NCBI RefSeq assembly: GCF_963678635.1
Contig: NC_087062.1
Span: forward strand, 56,187,970 to 56,251,969
Direction: 5' to 3'
Source: Symsagittifera roscoffensis
Lineage: Eukaryota > Xenacoelomorpha > Acoela > Convolutidae
Length of the DNA stretch: 64,000 nt
Part shown: positions 1-11,928 of the stretch, one piece after another
Position numbering within the stretch: the stretch's first letter is position 1
Layout: each line of letters starts with the position of its first letter
Made by a program: the position numbers and the translations under genes
Notes under the pieces: model-generated
The model's input: only the letters and a program-made list of their open reading frames with translations
Told to the model about the DNA's origin: nothing
The model's database searches: none

Positions 1-490
1 TTACATATTTATTCCGCATTATTACAGTTTTTGGTATTCCATCAATCTCAAACACTGACCAGTATTTGGTATCGATGGAATCCCAAATACTGAACAATTT
101 GACGATTTGCTATGGGTTGGGTTTCTAATCACTCTCAACCTAATGACTCCAAATAATGGATATATTCCAAGTTTGTTCCACATTATTCCAGTTTTTGGGA
201 TTTCGTCAATCCCAAATACTGATCAGTATTTGGGATCGATGGAATCCCAAATACTGACCTAATTTGGCGATATGCTGTGTGTTGTGTTTCCATACACTCT
301 GAACCCAATGACTACAATTACTGCATTTATTCGGTGTTATGCTTCCAAAATCAGTATTTTGGATTGACGCAATCCCAAATTCTGACCTAATTTGTCGTGT
401 CAAATATGCTGTGTGTTCCATACACTCTCAACTCAATGACTCCAAATATTGAAATTGTTCGGTGTTGTGTTTCCAAAATACTAAAAGATT
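1..490. repeat. Degenerate tandem repeat, period about 130-165 bp
   Basis: Three imperfect copies follow one another. The anchor AGTATTTGG-like motif occurs near positions 61, 225 and 353, each time next to a form of 'aatcccaaatactg'. The repeat also contains short inverted pieces (AGTATTTGG against CCAAATACT), so single strands could fold. The array may start left of the window. Open frames inside it, such as one on the minus strand at 206-421, only reflect the repeat. Origin unknown. Confidence 0.6.
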
Positions 491-499
491 ACATCCACC

Positions 500-850
500 G
501 ATTTAGGTAACCAATGTTTTAAGACTTGTTCGTGGATTCCGCTGACAATGGTAAAATCTTTGCTTTTAAATTCCGCATTGCTAGAGATAAGATTTCCAGC
601 TCAGCTTTTAATTGTTCATATGCAAGTTCAGTATTGAAAAAAATTCGGAATCCACTTACAGTTGCGGAATCCAGAACAACTAGCTATATTTGCTTGTTGC
701 GGAATCCGCAACAAAACAAATGTGCCGACAAAATTTACGTTACAGGTAAATGTATGCGGAATCCACTGAATTTTTGTTTGTGGAGTCCACTTACATTTTG
801 GAACATATTTTAAGGCTTGTCTTTGGAATCCAGGAATATACAGACACAAA
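500..850. repeat. CGGAATCC-motif-rich segment
   Basis: The motif CGGAATCC or close variants (attccgc, ggaatccac, ggagtccac) recurs at least seven times at irregular spacing, in both orientations. One occurrence at 696-712 (gttgcgga-a-tccgcaac) is a perfect 8-bp inverted repeat around one base. Overlapping ORFs on both strands here look like by-products of the repetition. No function can be assigned. Confidence 0.45.
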
Positions 851-879
851 ATTGTGTTCCTATCCAGTGCACAGTTTGG

Positions 880-1035
880 CCTCGTAATGGTGAATTGTGC
901 GAAAAATTGTGAGTTGGTCACATTGATGATTTGGTAATATGGGCATCTGAAGCAGGAGCTCATGAGCTTGAAGCCTTTTATTTTTCCATCTAGGCTGATT
1001 TTTCTGCCAACGTGATTTTCATGTGGAAAAAACTA
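880..1035 (+). pseudogene. Possible reverse transcriptase fragment (HIDD box)
   Basis: In one frame the sequence reads GHIDDLVIWASEAGAHELEA from 916, a stop at the end of the helix, then ADFSAN. This resembles the palm region of Ty3/gypsy reverse transcriptases, where a YxDD catalytic loop is followed by a helix with a conserved His and an 'AN' strand; here the Tyr position is His. An in-frame stop lies just upstream (910-912). Nothing recognisable continues on either side, so it is at most a relic. The resemblance is short and could be chance. Confidence 0.35.
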
Positions 1036-2047
1036 AAGACTACTAAAAAAGCGATAACAGAGAAGCAGAAAAAAATTGCATGTTGCCTAAAAGTTGTTGG
1101 AGAGTTATAATTGATATCGAGCTGCTACCGTATAGTTTCGGGTGCGTCAGAGAGATCTGTGCGCTTGTGCCGAATTTTAAAGGAGGTTTATTTTAGACCT
1201 TTTATGCCATGTAATTTTTCAATCAACTAAAGTAAAAATATACATTGTTTGTCAAATTATTGAGTCAATGTAGAGTCGATTTAATAACTAACTTTTCGTT
1301 CATGATCTACTTCGTTGATCCACTTATCCAAATTGACCGAATATTTGTGCTTGAAGTGGTTTTTTCCAGACCAGTTTCGACTTTTTAACGAGATTTTTTT
1401 GCACAGAATTTCAAGTACCATCTGAAAGCCAATGGTGTCTTTAGCTCAACTTTAAAAAATATATTTTACCTGCAAGGGTTGGAAAACAGCCAATTTGGCG
1501 AATTTGGGACAATTAACTTGCGAGGTTTTTCGTGCTATTAACAGAAAGCGGCCTTTTAATCCGCTCAAATTGTTCCAACTTGAATTAAGGCAAGATATTT
1601 GGTGTTAATAAAACACCACTAGACGCTAAAATCATCTTTGTGCTGCGCGATGCGTGTGTGTATGTGTAAAAAAGTTTGTACCCACTTCTCAGTTTCTTTT
1701 TCATTGATTTGTTTTTGAATTGATCTTTCCAAAAATTATTTCAAGGAAGTTGAAGGGCAGTTGGAGCATTCAATGCTTCGCCCTGATACGAGCAGTCTTG
1801 TTTATTTTTGAATCTTCAAAGTTCGCGGAGAATGAAGTTTGGATTTTGAGGCTGCCGTAGGCTAGTTATCGAAATAAATAACTCTGCTAGAGAAACATAA
1901 TATCTCTCGATAATCTTTCAGGTATTATTTAATTTGCTTCTTTCCTAAACATATGAGTGTTTTCGGAACCTTAAAAAATACTAGCAACCTGAATTGAGGG
2001 AAGAGGCGCGCGTCTGTATTTTTTGTCATACTAATGCCAAACGAAGT
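1036..2047. other. No gene seen
   Basis: AT-rich DNA with stops in all frames. I see no protein motif, RNA gene or strong repeat. The satellite-like array begins at its right edge, near 2048. Confidence 0.5.
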
Positions 2048-2057
2048 CAATTTGAAC

Positions 2058-2561
2058 GGGCATCAGTTGCTGTTTACAAATTTTGCTGAAATGACAAATT
2101 TTTGTTGACGTGGGGACCAAGAGGTTTTGGGTTCTGTCGATCTTTATTCTCTTGCCTTCGAGGTCTAATTGAAGCGGCAATTGCTCATCACCTTAATCTC
2201 CCTGATTGTCATCGTGTTTCTTTCGCTCCAGTGAACGATCTTGTTGACAGTGATTTGAAAGGATGTTCTTTGTCTGGGCCTAGAGCGGCATTCAATTACT
2301 GGCCCTTATTCATCTTGTTTTGTAGTCCGTTAGTTGCGCGTTTTTGCTCAGAAGTTTTTTTTAAAAAGCGTTATATCCCCTTTCGCTCTCTAACAATTGA
2401 CAAACCTCTTCAGGGAAAATTAGGCAGTTGTTGTTCTAAATTTTTTGAATTGTTACTGAGGTCGGAAAATTGTGCTACTTAGACAGAAAACTGCTACTGG
2501 TATCTATGAAGTAGTATAATTCCTTTTGCCAATATCCGCAATAGCAATGCGAATCGGAAAT
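2058..2561 (+). repeat. Optional module of the array, copy 1 of 5
   Basis: A block of about 510 bp runs from 'gggcatcagttgctg' to 'gcgaatcggaaat'. Other copies lie at 5750-6254, 7311-7823, 9920-10444 and 11501-12006. Units at 3651, 4731 and 8903 are preceded by DNA lacking it. Its presence or absence explains the two unit lengths. It holds the 126-codon ORF described at 2102, 5797 and 11548, which is broken in the other two copies. Confidence 0.75.
2102..2482 (+). CDS. Hypothetical Cys-rich ORF in array module
   Basis: An open frame of 126 codons begins MLTWGPRGFGFC and ends RSENCAT. It has many Cys and aromatic residues and a hydrophobic stretch near residues 68-84 (YWPLFILFCSPLVARFC). I do not recognise a family. 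The same frame is open in two other module copies (5797-6177, 11548-11928) and broken in two (about 7340-7740, 9960-10370). Differences between open copies are mostly amino-acid changing, which argues against purifying selection. It is probably a fortuitous frame in repeat DNA. Confidence 0.2.
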   Translation: MLTWGPRGFGFCRSLFSCLRGLIEAAIAHHLNLPDCHRVSFAPVNDLVDSDLKGCSLSGPRAAFNYWPLFILFCSPLVARFCSEVFFKKRYIPFRSLTIDKPLQGKLGSCCSKFFELLLRSENCAT

Positions 2562-5500
2562 TCCCTAATTTGCAATACGACAAGAGTAGACAGCTTAAAT
2601 GTAGACAGCGTTCTTTGAAAGGTATGAGAAACATTTTTCTGTTTATTTTAAAGTATCTAAGATGGTTTAAAAGAGCTTTTTGGTCAATCTAAGATGCTTC
2701 AACCTTCCAGCATCAGGTGCACGCTCCAGCATCTGATTGAGGGTGAGATTTATTTTCACATACCGTAAATGAAACTGCGATTATTATTAAAATTATCAAG
2801 TTGTTAAAAGTCGATAAAGGTATTGACAACACTTATATAGGTTGCGTTGACTTACATTTTTTCAAGAAAAGTTTCAAAAAAATGTTCACGCTACAATTTG
2901 TTTTTTTTTTGCACTTCATCTTTTGATATCTTGTTAGTTTCAATTCTATTCTTCAACTAGAATGAATACAAGTTTTGCTCTATGATCGCAATTGATAAAG
3001 TAGCACAAAAACTTGAACGATTTCATCCTTTTTCATTGCCCTTAATTCATTTTGAATAGATTTAGCGAAAAAAAAAATAAAAAAAAACTTTAATTTTTGG
3101 ACAATATAAATGATCAATTAGGATTTCTTGTAAACTTTTGAGTCGTACGAAGTTGATAAGACCGATAAGTTTGCCTCAATTAAATTTGAAACGATTTTTT
3201 TTGGGATTATAGACAAATCTTTAAGTGCGCATAAAATAGTCCGGTAATTGGTGCACGTCTTTGCAAGCTTTCAACCGAAGAATTACGACTAGAATTCAAT
3301 GCCATTCAATTCTGGATGGTTAGTACGACGGTATTTGCATGAATGAACACTCTAGAAAAGCAAAACTTTTTATGTTCGAACTGAATTAACAAACGTCTGT
3401 CAGTTTCTGAAGCCTAAAAATTAGCAAAAATTGATCGGAGGTTAAATATCTTTTAAAATTTGTTCTCCCTAAATACAATTTTCAAAAGATATTTTTTTTC
3501 CAATCATTTTTTGCAAAATTTTAGGAGTTTGAAAATTGCCAATTTGACCATGCTCTGGGCTATTTTATGCACACGTGAAGATTTGAACGGGCATACGATT
3601 TAAACGGACATCACCTAATTTGCCATACGACAAAAGTAGACAGCTTAAATGTAGACAGCGTTCTTTGAAAGGTATGAGAAACATTTTTCTGTTTATTTTG
3701 AAGCATCTTAGATGGTTTAAAAAAGCTTTTTTGGTCAACCTAAGATGCTTCAAACTTCCAACATCAGGTGCACGCTCCAGCATCTGATTGAGGGTGACAT
3801 TTGTCTTCACATACAGTAAATGAAACTGCGATTATTAATCAAATTTTCAAGTTGTTAAATGTCAATAAAGGTATTGACAACACATATATAGGTTGCGTTG
3901 ACTTACATTTTTTCAAGAAAAGTTTCAAAAAAATGATTACGCTACAATTTGTTTTTTTTTGCACTTCATCTTTTGATATCCTGTTAATTTTAATCTATTA
4001 TTCTACTAGAATGAATACAAGTTTTGCTCTATGATTGCAATTGATAGAGTAGCACAAAAACTTGAATGTTTTTATCCTTTTTCATAGCCCTTAATTCATT
4101 TTGAATAGTTTAAGCGAAAAAAAAACTTTAAAAAACTCTAATTTTTGGACAATATCAATGATCAATTGAGATTTCTTGTGAAAGTTTGAGTCGTACGAAA
4201 ATAATAAGACCAATAAGCGAGCCTCAATTCAATTTGAATTGATTTTTTTGTGCGGGATAAATTGCCACGCGTTACGGTTTCAGGATTATAGACAAATCTT
4301 TAAGTGCGCATAAAATAGTCCGGTAATTGGTGCACGTCTTTGCAAACTTTCAATCGAAGAGTTACGACTAGACTTCAACGCCATTTGTTTCTGGACGGTT
4401 AGTACGACGGTATTTGCATGAATCAACACTCCAGAAAAGCCTATTTTTTTTCATGTTCGAACTGAATTAACAAACGTCTGTCAGTTTCTGAATCCTAAAA
4501 ATTTGCAAAAAATGATCGGAGGTTAAATATCTTTTAAAAATTGTTTTCCCTAAAACAATTTTCAAAAGATATTTTACCTCCAATCATTTTTTGCAAAATT
4601 TTGGGAGTTTGAAAATTGCCAATTTGACCATGCTCTGGACTATTTTATGCACACGTAAAGATTTAAACGGGCATACGATTTAAACGGGCATCACCTGATT
4701 TGCAATACGACAACAGTAGACAGCTTAAATGTAGACAGCGTTCTTTGAAAGGTATGAGAACCATTTTTCTGTTTATTTGGAAGCTTCTTAGATGGTTTAA
4801 AAAAGCTTTTTTGGTCAACTTAAGATGCTTCAAACTTCCAACAGCAGGTGCACGCTCCAGCATCTGATTGAGGGTGACATTTGTTTTCACATAGCGTAAA
4901 TTAGACTGCGTATATTATTCAAATTATCAAGTTGTAAAATGTCAATAAAGGTTTTGACAGCACTTATATAGGTTGAGTTGACTCACATTTTTTTCAAGAA
5001 AAATTTCAAAAAAATGTTCACGCTACAATTTATTTTTTTTGCACTTCATCTTTTGATATCCTGTTAATTTCAATTCTATTCTTCTACTAGAATGAATACA
5101 AGTTTTGCTCTATGATTGCAATTGATAGAGTAGCACAAAGAATTTGAATGATTTCATCCCTTTTCATTGCCCTTAATTCATTTTGAATAGTTTTAGCGAA
5201 AAAAAAACTTTAAAAAACTCTAACTTTTGGACAATATCAATGATCAATTGAGATTTCTCGTGAAACTTTCAGTAGTACGAAGTAAATAAGACTAATAAGC
5301 TTGCCTCAATTCAATTTGAATTGATTTTTTTTGTTCGGGATAAATTGCCACGCGTTATGGTTTCAGGATTATAGACAAATCTTTAAGTGCGCATAAAATA
5401 GTCCGGTAATTGGTGCACGTCTTTGCAAACTTTCAATCGAAGAATTACGACAAGATTTCAACGCCTTTCGTTTCTGGCGGTTAGTACGACGGTATTTGCA

Positions 5501-5796
5501 TGGATCAACAATCCAGAAAAGCCAATTCTTTTATGTTCGAACTGAATTAACAAACGTCTGTCAGTTTCTGAATCGTAAAATTTTGCAAAAATTGATCGGA
5601 GGTTAAATATCTTTTAAAAATTGTTCTCCCTAAATACAATTTTCAAAAGATATTTTTTTTCCAATCTTTTTTTGCAAAATTTTAGGAGATTGAAAATTGC
5701 CAATTTGACCATGCTCTGGACTATTTTATGCACACGTGAAGATTTGAACGGGCATCAGTTGCTGTTTACAAATTTAGCTGAAATGACAAATTTCTG

Positions 5797-6177
5797 TTGA
5801 CGTGGGGACCAAGAGGTTTTGGGTTCTGTCGATCTTTATTCTCTTGCCTTCGAGGTCTAAATGAAGCGGCAAGTGCTCATCACCTTAATCTCCCTGATTG
5901 TCATCGTGTTTCTTTCGCCCCAGTGAACGATCTTGTTGACGGTGATTTGAAAGGATGTTCTTTGTCTGGGCTTAGAGCGGCATTAAAATACTGGTCCTTA
6001 TTCATCTTGTTTTGTAGTCCGTTAGTTGCGCGTTTTTGCTCAGCAGTTTTTTTTTTAAAAAAGCGTTATATCCCTTTTCGCTCTCTAACAATTGACAAAC
6101 ATCTTAAGGGAAAATTAAGCAGTTGTTGTTCTAAATTTTTTGAAGTGTTCCTGAGGTCGGAACAATGTGCTACTTAG
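5797..6177 (+). CDS. Hypothetical Cys-rich ORF, second copy
   Basis: Also 126 codons, beginning MTWGPRGFGFC and ending RSEQCAT. It differs from the 2102 copy at more than a dozen residues (for example IEAAIA to NEAASA, and FNYWPL to LKYWSL). It lies in the optional module of the unit that ends near 6293. No family recognised, and no upstream signal is evident. Confidence 0.18.
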   Translation: MTWGPRGFGFCRSLFSCLRGLNEAASAHHLNLPDCHRVSFAPVNDLVDGDLKGCSLSGLRAALKYWSLFILFCSPLVARFCSAVFFLKKRYIPFRSLTIDKHLKGKLSSCCSKFFEVFLRSEQCAT

Positions 6178-6954
6178 ACAGACAACTGCTACTGCTATCT
6201 ATGAAATAGTATAATTCCTTTTGCCAATATCCGCAATAGCAATGCGAATAGGAAATCACCTAATTTGCAATACAAGAGTAGACAGCTTAAAGGTAGTCAA
6301 CGTTCTTTGAAAGGTATGAGAGACATTTTTTTGTTTAATTTGAAGCATCTTAGATGGTTTAAAAGAGCTTTTTTGGTCAACCTAAGATGCTTCAAACTTC
6401 CAACATCAGGTGCACGCTCCAGCATCTGATTGAGGGTGACATTTGTTTTCACAAACCGTAAGGGAAACTGCGATTATTATTAAAATTATCAAGTTGTTAA
6501 AAGTCTATAAAGGTATTGACAACACTATTATAGGTTGTGTTGACTTACACTTTTTCAAGAAAAGTTTCAAAAAAATGTTCACGCTACAGTTTTTTTTTTT
6601 TTGCACTTCATCTTTTGATATCCTGTTATTTTCAATTCTATTCTTCTACTAGAATGAATACAGGTTTTGCTCTATGATCGCAATTGATAAAGTAGCACAA
6701 AAACTTGAACGATTTTATCCTTTTTCATTGCCCTTAATTCATTTTGAATAGTTTTAGCGAAAAAAAAATAAAAAAAACTTTAATTTTTGGACAATATAAA
6801 TGATCAATTGAGATTTCTTGTAAAATTTTGAGTCGTACGAAGTTAATAAGACCGATAAGCTTGCCTCAATTAAATTTGAAACGATTTTTTTTGTGCGGGA
6901 TAAATTGCCACGCGTTACGGTTTCAGAATTATAGACAAATATTCAAGTGCGCAA

Positions 6955-7140
6955 AAATTAATCCGGTAATTGGTGCACGTCTTTGCAAACTTTCAATCGA
7001 AGAATTCCGACTAGAATTCAACGCCATTCATTTCTGGACGGTTAGTTCGACGGTATTTGCATAAATCAACACTCCAGAAAAGCAAAATTTTTTAAGTTCG
7101 AAAAGAATTAACAAACGTTTGTCAGTTTCTGAAGCCTAAA
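6955..7140 (+). pseudogene. BEL/Pao RNase H relic inside the array unit
   Basis: The frame reads VIGARLCKLSIEEFRLEFNA, then HFW, and further on INTPEKQ and SVSEA in shifted frames. It matches the element at 17231-17385 (VIAARLCKFTIEEYRLNFNA, SNTPEKQ, SISEA) at protein and DNA level. It is the part of BEL/Pao RNase H after the 'IPKLECKLQAAV' stretch. A short insertion (gttagtacgacggtatttgcat in typical copies) separates the two halves. Comparable relics occur near 3250-3430, 4330-4500, 5410-5580, 8540-8710, 9580-9750 and 11160-11330. This is the one piece of the unit with a recognisable origin. Confidence 0.7.
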
Positions 7141-7820
7141 AATTTGCAAAAATTGATCGGAGATAAAATATCTTTTGAAATTTGTTCTCCCTGAAAACAA
7201 TTTTTAAAAGATATTTTACCTCGGATCTTTTTTTGCAAAATATTAGGAGTTTGAGAACTATCAATTTGACCATACTCTGGACTATTTTATGCACACGTGA
7301 AGATTTGAACGGGCATCAGTTGCTGTTTAAAAATTTTGCTGTAAGGACAATTTTTGTTGAAGTGGGGACCAAGAGGTTTTGGGTTCTGTCGATCTTTATT
7401 CTCTTGCCTTCGAGGTCCAAATGAAGCGGCAATTGCTCGATGCAGGTGAGAAAAAATTCATCGCCTGAATCTCGCTGATTGTCATCGTGTTATTTTTGCC
7501 CCAGTGAACGATCTTGTTGACGGTGATTTGAAAGGATGTTCTTTGTCTGGGCTTAGAGTGGCATTGAATTACTGGTCCTTATTCATCTTGTTTTATTAGT
7601 TGCGCGTTTTTGCTCAGCAGTTTTTTTAAAGCGTTATATCCCCTTTCGCTCTCTAACAACTGACAAACCTCTTAAGGGAACATTAAGCAGTTGTCGTTCT
7701 AAATTTTTTGAAATGTTACTGAGGTCGGAACGTTGTGCTACTTAGACAGAAAACTGCTACTGCAATCTATGAATTAGTATAATTCCTTTTGCCAATATCC
7801 GCAATAGCAATGCGAATCGG

Positions 7821-9873
7821 AAATCACCTAATTTTTATTACGACAAGAGAAGACAGCTTAAATGTAGACAGCGTTCTTTGAAAGGTATGAGAAATAGTTT
7901 TCTGTTCATTTTGAAGCATCTTAGATGGTTCAAAAGAGCTTTTTTGGTCAATTTAGGATGCTTCAAACTTCCAGCATCAAGTGCACGCTCCAGCATCTGA
8001 TTGAGGGTGAGATTTGTTTTCACATACCGTAAATGAAACTGCAATGTTTATTAAAATAATCAAGTTGTTAAAAGTCAATAAAGGTATTGACAACACTTAT
8101 ACAGTTTGTGTTGACTAACATTTTTTTCAAGAAAAGTTTCAAAAAAATGTCCACACTACAATTTGTTTTTTGTTGCATTTCGTCTTTTGATATCCTGTTA
8201 ATTTCAATTCTATTCTTCTACTAGAATGAATACAAGTTTTGCTCTATGATTGCAATTGATAGAGTAGCACAAAAACTTGAATGTTTTTATCCTTTTTCAT
8301 AGCCCTTAATTCATTTTGAATAGTTTAAGCGAAAAAAAAACTTTAAAAAACTCTAAGTTTTGGACAATATCAATGATCAATTGTGATTTATTGTGAATAT
8401 TTGAGTTGTACGAGGTTTATACGACCGATAAGCTAGCCTCATTTCAATTTGAAAAGATTTGTTTGTGCGGGATAAATTGCCACGCGTTACGATTTCAGAA
8501 TTATAGATAAATTTTCAATTGCGCATAAAATAGTCCGGTAATTGGTGCACGGCTTTGCAAACTTTCAATCGAAGAATTACGACTAGACTTCAACGCCATT
8601 CGTTTCTGGACAATTAGTACGACGGTATTTGCATGAATCAACACTCCAGAAAAGCAAAATTTTTAATGTTCGAACTGAATTAACAAACGTCTGTCAGTTT
8701 CTGAAGCCTAAAAGTTTGCAAAATTGATTGGAGGTAAAATATCTTTTGAAATTTGTTCTCCCTGAAAACAATTTTCAAAATATTTTTACCTCCAATCATT
8801 TTTTTCAAAATTTTAGGAGTTTGAAAAATGCCAAGAAATCACCTAATTTTTATTACGAGAAATCACCTAATTTTTATTACGACAAGAGAAGACAGCTTAA
8901 ATGTAGACAGCGTTCTTTGAAAGGTATGAGAAATAGTTTTCTGTTCATTTTGAAGCATCTTAGATGGTTCAAAAGAGCTTTTTTGGTCAATTTAGGATGC
9001 TTCAAACTTCCAGCATCAGGTGCACGCTCCAGCATCTGATTGAGGGTGAGATTTGTTTTCACATACCGTAAATGAAACTGCAATGTTTATTAAAATAATC
9101 AAGTTGTTAAAAGTCAATAAAGGTATTGACAACACTTATACAGTTTGTGTTGACTAACATTTTTTTCAAGAAAAGTTTCAAAAAAATGTCCACACTACAA
9201 TTTGTTTTTTGTTGCATTTCGTCTTTTGATATCCTGTTAATTTCAATTCTATTCTTCTACTAGAATGAATACAAGTTTTGCTCTATGATTGCAATTGATA
9301 GAGTAGCACAAAAACTTGAATGTTTTTATCCTTTTTCATAGCCCTTAATTCATTTTGAATAGTTTAAGCGAAAAAAAAGCTTTAAAAAACTCTAATTTTT
9401 GGACAATATCAATGATCAATTGTGATTTATTGTGAATATTTGAGTTGTACGAGGTTTATACGACCGATAAGCTAGCCTCATTTCAATTTGAAAAGATTTT
9501 TTTGTGCGGGATAAATTGCCACGCGTTACGATTTCAGAATTATAGATAAATTTTCAATTGCGCATAAAATAGTCCGGTAATTGGTGCACGGCTTTGCAAA
9601 CTTTCAATCGAAGAATTACGACTAGACTTCAACGCCATTCGTTTCTGGACAATTAGTACGACGGTATTTGCATGAATCAACACTCCAGAAAAGCAAAATT
9701 TTTAATGTTCGAACTGAATTAACAAACGTCTGTCAGTTTCTGAAGCCTAAAAGTTTGCAAAATTGATTGGAGGTAAAATATCTTTTGAAATTTGTTCTCC
9801 CTGAAAACAATTTTCAAAATATTTTTACCTCCAATCATTTTTTTCAAAATTTTAGGAGTTTGAAAAATGCCAA
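7821..9873 (+). repeat. Recent 1039-bp tandem duplication within the array
   Basis: Positions 7821-8834 and 8860-9873 are almost identical, far closer than other pairs of units. Between them lies a partial third copy of the start, 'aaatcacctaatttttattacgag' less its first bases, at 8835-8859. The joint cuts the unit at 'aaaaatgcca' and lacks the optional module. It therefore arose independently of the module loss seen before 3651 and 4731. Confidence 0.75.
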
Positions 9874-11547
9874 TTTGACCATGCTCTGGACTATTTTATG
9901 CACACGTGAAGATTTAAACGGGCATCAGTTGCAGTTTAAAAATTTTGCTGAAATGACAAATTTCTGTTGACGTAGGGACCAAGAGGTTTTGGGTTCTGTC
10001 GATCTTTTTTCTCTTGCCTTCGAGGTCCAAATGAAGCGGCGATTGCTCAATGCAAGTGAGAAAAAAATCGCATCAATTTCATCTCGCTGATTGTCATTGT
10101 GTTTCTTTTGCGCAGTTAACGATCTTGTTGACGGTGATTTGAAAGGATGTTCTTTGTCTGGGCTTTGAGCGGCTTTCAAATACTGGCACTTATTCATCTT
10201 GTTTTGTAGTCCGTTAGTTGCGCGATTTCGCTCACATGTTTTTTTTAAAAAGCGTTATATCCCCTTTCGCTCTCTAACAATTGACAAACCTTTTAAGGGA
10301 AAACTAGGCAGTTGTTGTTCTAAAGTTTTTGAATTGTTACTGAGGTCGGAACATTGTGCTACTTAGACAAAAAACTGCTACTGCAATCTATGAATTAGTA
10401 TAATTCCTTTTGCCAATATCCGCAATAGCAATGCGAATCGGAAATCACCTAATTTTTAATACGACAAGAGAAGACAGCTTAAATGTAGACAGCGTTCTTT
10501 GAAAGTAATGAGAAGTATTTTTCTGTTCATTTTGAAGCATCTTAGATGGTTCAAAAGAGCTTTTTTGGTCAATTTAAGATGCTTTAAACTTCCAGCATCA
10601 GGTGCACGCTCCAGCATCTGATTGAGGGTGAGATTTGTTTTCACATACCTTAAGTGAAACTGCTATTTTTATTAAAATAATCAAGTTGTTAAAAGTCAGT
10701 AAAGGTATTGACAACACCTATACAATGTGTTGACTAACATTTTTTTCAAGAAATGTTTCAAAAAAATGTTCACGCTACAATTTGCTTTTTGTTGCACTTC
10801 GTCTTTTGATATCCTGTTGTTTCAATTCTATTCTTCTACGAGAATGAATACAAGTTTTGCTCTATGATTGCAATTGATAGAGTAGAACAAAAACTTGAAT
10901 GATTTCATCCCTTTTTATTGCCGTTAGTTCATTTTGAATAGTTTTAGCGAAAAAAAAACTTTAAAAAACTCTAATTTTTGGACAATATCAATGATCAATT
11001 GTGATTTATTGTGAATACTTGAGTTGTACGAAGTTTATACGACCGATAAGCTAGCCTCAATTCAATTTGAAACAATTTTTTTGTGCGGGATAAATTGCCA
11101 CGCGTTACGGTTTCAGAATTATAGATAAATTTTCAATTGCGCATAAAATAGTCCGGTAATTGGTGCACGGCTTTGCAAACTTTCAATCGAAGAATTACGA
11201 CTAGATTTCAACGCCATTCATTTCCGGACGGTTAGTACGACGGTATTTGCATGAATCAACACTCCAGAAAAGCAAAATTTTTAATGTTCGAACTGAATGA
11301 ACAATTTTCTGTCAGTTTCTGAAGCCTAAAAATTAGCAAAAATTGATTGGAAGTAAAATATCTTTTGAAATTTCTTCTCCCTGAAAACATTTTTCAAAAG
11401 ATTTTTTACCTCCGATCAATTTTTGCAAAATTTTAGGAGTTTGAAAATTGCCAATTTGACCAAGCTCTGGACTATTTTATGCACATGTGAAGATTTGAAC
11501 GGGCATCAGTTGCTGTTTACAATTTTTGCTGAAATGACAAATTTCTG

Positions 11548-11928
11548 TTGACGTGGGGACCAAGAGATTTTGGGTATTGTCGAACTTTATTCTCTTGCCT
11601 TCGAGGTCTAATTGAAGCGGCAATTGCTCATCACCTTAATCTCCATGATTGTCATCGTGTTTCTTTCGCTCCAGTGAACGATCTTGTTGACAGTGATTTG
11701 AAAGGATGTTCTTTGTCTGGGCCTAGAGCGGCATTCAATTACTGGCCCTTATTCATCATGTTTTGTAGTCCGTTAGTTGCGCGTTTTTGCTCAGAATTTT
11801 TTTTTTTTAAAAAGCGTTATATCCCCTTTCGCTCTCTAACAATTGACAAACCTCTTAAGGGAAAATTAGGCAGTTGTTGTTCTAAATTTTTTGAATTGTT
11901 ACTGAGGTCGGAAAATTGTGCTACTTAG
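11548..11928 (+). CDS. Hypothetical Cys-rich ORF, third copy
   Basis: A 126-codon frame beginning MTWGPRDFGYC, very close to the 2102 copy. The few differences (Gly to Asp, Phe to Tyr, Ser to Thr, Pro to His, Leu to Met) are amino-acid changing, which suggests neutral drift. The nearness to the first copy despite five intervening units suggests exchange between distant units of the array. Confidence 0.18.
   Translation: MTWGPRDFGYCRTLFSCLRGLIEAAIAHHLNLHDCHRVSFAPVNDLVDSDLKGCSLSGPRAAFNYWPLFIMFCSPLVARFCSEFFFFKKRYIPFRSLTIDKPLKGKLGSCCSKFFELLLRSENCAT

Noticed and set aside
3565-10644. Minus-strand ORFs of 60-81 codons repeated in array units (3565-3810, 4663-4890, 7838-8044, 8877-9083, 10456-10644), reading LNQMLERAP and LFLIPFKERCLHLSCLLLS
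   Set aside because: They recur only because the DNA unit recurs. Lengths and starts vary, no domain is recognisable, and other units have the frame broken. The one recognisable protein relic in the unit reads on the + strand.
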